Shown here: positions 15,179-16,441 of the stretch, piece by piece
How the letters are laid out: the number at the start of each line of letters is the position of its first letter
How positions within the stretch are numbered: the first letter of the stretch is position 1
Origin: Methylophaga sp.
Lineage (GTDB): Bacteria; Pseudomonadota; Gammaproteobacteria; Nitrosococcales; Methylophagaceae
DNA: 16,441 nucleotides
Direction of reading: 5' to 3'
Assembly (NCBI RefSeq): GCF_030651745.1
Contig: NZ_JAUSCC010000011.1
Coordinates: forward strand, 1 to 16,441
The notes under the pieces: model-generated
Databases searched by the model: none
Told to the model about the DNA's origin: nothing
What the model saw: only the letters and a program-made list of their open reading frames with translations
Program-made: the position numbers and the translations under genes

Positions 15179-16357
15179 ATGTCAGATGTCTGGCAAGACA
15201 CCATCACCACAGCTGAAACAATACGCCGTGAATTTCATGCTCATCCGGAAATGGGCTGGCAGGAGCATCGCACTGCGCAACGTGTTCGCGAGATTCTCAG
15301 TTCACTGAATATTACCTGGCGTAGCTGTGCCGGCACTGGCACGGTGGGCATACTCAATCCCAATGGCACTGCGGCGCCACATATTGCCTTGCGTGGTGAT
15401 ATGGATGCGTTACCTATTCACGAAGCCACGTTAAAAGCCTGGAGTTCGATGAATGAAGGCTGCATGCATGCCTGTGGGCATGATGGCCACACTGCAACCT
15501 TATTAGCAGCGGCTAAATGGCTCAAATATCACGAAGCTCAGTTAACCGGTCCTGTCACGTTGATTTTTCAGCCCGCTGAAGAAGGTGGTCATGGCGCAAG
15601 AGAAATGATCAAAGACGGTGCACTTGATGGTGTCGACGAAATTTATGGTTGGCATAACTGGCCCGCCATTCCTTTTGGCCAGATGCTTTGCCCTGATGGC
15701 CTGGTAATGTGTGGTAACGGCACATTTAAGATTACTTTGCATGGTCAAGGTGGTCATGCCAGTCAACCTGAACTATGTCGTGATCCGGTATTAGCAGCCA
15801 GTGCGATCACCTTAAATCTGCAACAAATCATCAGTCGACGTTTGGCACCTCAACAAGCTGCTGTGATCAGTGTCACCTCGATCGAAGCACCAAGCGCGCC
15901 GACGGTTATTCCACAAAATGCTGTTATTGGCGGCAGTATCAGAGTACCTGACAGAAAAACCCGCGATGAAATCTATCGGCTGATTACTGAAATAAGCCAG
16001 CAAACTGCGGCCAGTTATGGCGTGGTTGCCGAGGTTGAAAATTTCCCGCGCTATGATGCGACCATTAATCATCCTGTGCAGGCCACACAAATGCGCAGTT
16101 TATGGCAGGAAATCAATGGTGCTGACTCATTGGATTTTGTCACTGCAACACCGATTATGGCCTCCGAAGATTTCAGTTATTACCTGCAACATATTCCCGG
16201 TGCATTTGCTTTGATTGGCAGTGATGATGGTCCGGATCATCAAGTGCCATGCCATAGCCCTTATTACGACTTTAATGATCGGCTGATACCGGCGGTCACA
16301 CGATTGTTTTCACGCCTGGTTGGAGTTGGCGTACCTGTTCCGGAGGAACTGCCCTAA
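15179..16357 (+). CDS. M20D-family amidohydrolase (N-acyl amino acid deacylase)
   Basis: A 392-residue cytosolic metallo-amidase of the hippurate hydrolase / indole-acetyl-amino-acid hydrolase subfamily, which releases an acyl group from an amino-acid amine. Five metal ligands are visible: Cys99 and His101 in MHACGHDGH, Glu135 in QPAEEGGHGA, His159 in GWHNWP, and His359 near the C-terminus (VPCHSPYYDF); the spacing fits that of plant ILL2 as I recall it. The dimerisation lid starts near residue 175. The frame is open from a TTG at 15146, but the ATG at 15179 has a GGGGAGG Shine-Dalgarno sequence just upstream and gives the normal N-terminus. The next gene, 34 bp on, starts like a diaminobutyrate transaminase, so an N-acetyl-diaminobutyrate substrate is a reasonable guess (compare DoeB2 in ectoine degradation), not a demonstrated one. 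Confidence 0.88.
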   Translation: MSDVWQDTITTAETIRREFHAHPEMGWQEHRTAQRVREILSSLNITWRSCAGTGTVGILNPNGTAAPHIALRGDMDALPIHEATLKAWSSMNEGCMHACGHDGHTATLLAAAKWLKYHEAQLTGPVTLIFQPAEEGGHGAREMIKDGALDGVDEIYGWHNWPAIPFGQMLCPDGLVMCGNGTFKITLHGQGGHASQPELCRDPVLAASAITLNLQQIISRRLAPQQAAVISVTSIEAPSAPTVIPQNAVIGGSIRVPDRKTRDEIYRLITEISQQTAASYGVVAEVENFPRYDATINHPVQATQMRSLWQEINGADSLDFVTATPIMASEDFSYYLQHIPGAFALIGSDDGPDHQVPCHSPYYDFNDRLIPAVTRLFSRLVGVGVPVPEELP

Positions 16358-16391
16358 ATCGTCCCAGTGACGTGTTCAAGAGGAGAATTAA

Positions 16392-16441
16392 ATGAGCATA
16401 TTTGAAGAAAGAGAGTCTGCGATCCGCGCCTATTGCCGGGT
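16392..16441 (+). CDS. Start of an aminotransferase, EctB/diaminobutyrate type (cut off)
   Basis: Only 16 codons lie in the window: MSIFEERESAIRAYCR. This resembles the N-terminus of class III diaminobutyrate--2-oxoglutarate transaminases such as EctB, which begin with a pattern like FE-ESxVRSYCR. A strong AGGAGA Shine-Dalgarno sequence (16380-16385) precedes the ATG. It follows the M20D amidohydrolase by 34 bp with no terminator between, so the two are probably one operon. With so little sequence the assignment rests on the short motif and is tentative. Confidence 0.5.
   Translation, partial: MSIFEERESAIRAYCR

Noticed and set aside
1..16441. Mobile elements, CRISPR arrays, tRNA or rRNA genes
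   Set aside because: No transposase or integrase, no regularly spaced repeats, no tRNA-like cloverleaf or rRNA-conserved segment was seen; the genes are conserved housekeeping and envelope genes.

Overview
The window reads as an ordinary, gene-dense stretch of a gammaproteobacterial chromosome. No mobile element, rRNA, tRNA or CRISPR array is visible. The Rnk, Fpr, IspA, Dxs, XseB, RibF and MoeA/MobA/MobB products all have the gammaproteobacterial form. The last gene, cut by the right edge, starts like an EctB-type diaminobutyrate transaminase, which would fit a marine or halotolerant bacterium such as a Methylophaga-like methylotroph. That genus guess is inference and weak.

Layout. (1) 1-2199, minus strand: molybdenum-cofactor genes, a MobA-MobB fusion overlapping moeA, whose 3' end is cut by the left edge. 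(2) 2239-2883, plus strand: a periplasmic retropepsin-like aspartic protease, followed by a strong two-way terminator. (3) 2936-7155, minus strand: xseB-ispA-dxs-queD-folE2 in transcription order. The first three are translationally coupled (exonuclease VII small subunit, FPP synthase, DXP synthase). queD and folE2 supply the first two steps of the queuosine/preQ0 branch and FolE2 also feeds folate. A TATAAT element just before queD suggests it can be transcribed separately. (4) 7280-8212, plus: ribF (FAD synthetase), divergent from xseB and overlapping tail-to-tail with the next unit. (5) 8197-9930, minus: rnk, a three-domain NlpE/OB-like/HslJ lipoprotein, and a DUF2007 protein, tightly packed. 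(6) 10028-12600, minus: a 754-residue fusion of a glycosidase-like barrel and a WaaP/InaA-type kinase, followed by a small two-helix membrane protein. (7) 12671-14026, minus: 2OG-Fe(II) oxygenase, DUF202 membrane protein and an SMR transporter, spaced by 3 and 9 bp, with a recognisable promoter. (8) 14212-14952, plus: fpr. (9) 15179-16441, plus: an M20D amidohydrolase followed by the start of an EctB-like aminotransferase.

Several annotated starts below differ from the longest open frame because Shine-Dalgarno sequences, gene overlaps or promoter positions favour an internal start (dxs, rnk, ribF, the oxygenase, fpr, the amidohydrolase). No gene-free stretch exceeds 300 bp; the longest is 14953-15178.

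Nothing here is clearly a new defence or mobile system. The points most worth a second look are the glycosidase-like/kinase fusion with an apparently degenerate acid/base site, the M20D-transaminase pair running off the right edge, the composite lipoprotein, and the coupling of isoprenoid and queuosine genes with a possible near-leaderless queD transcript.
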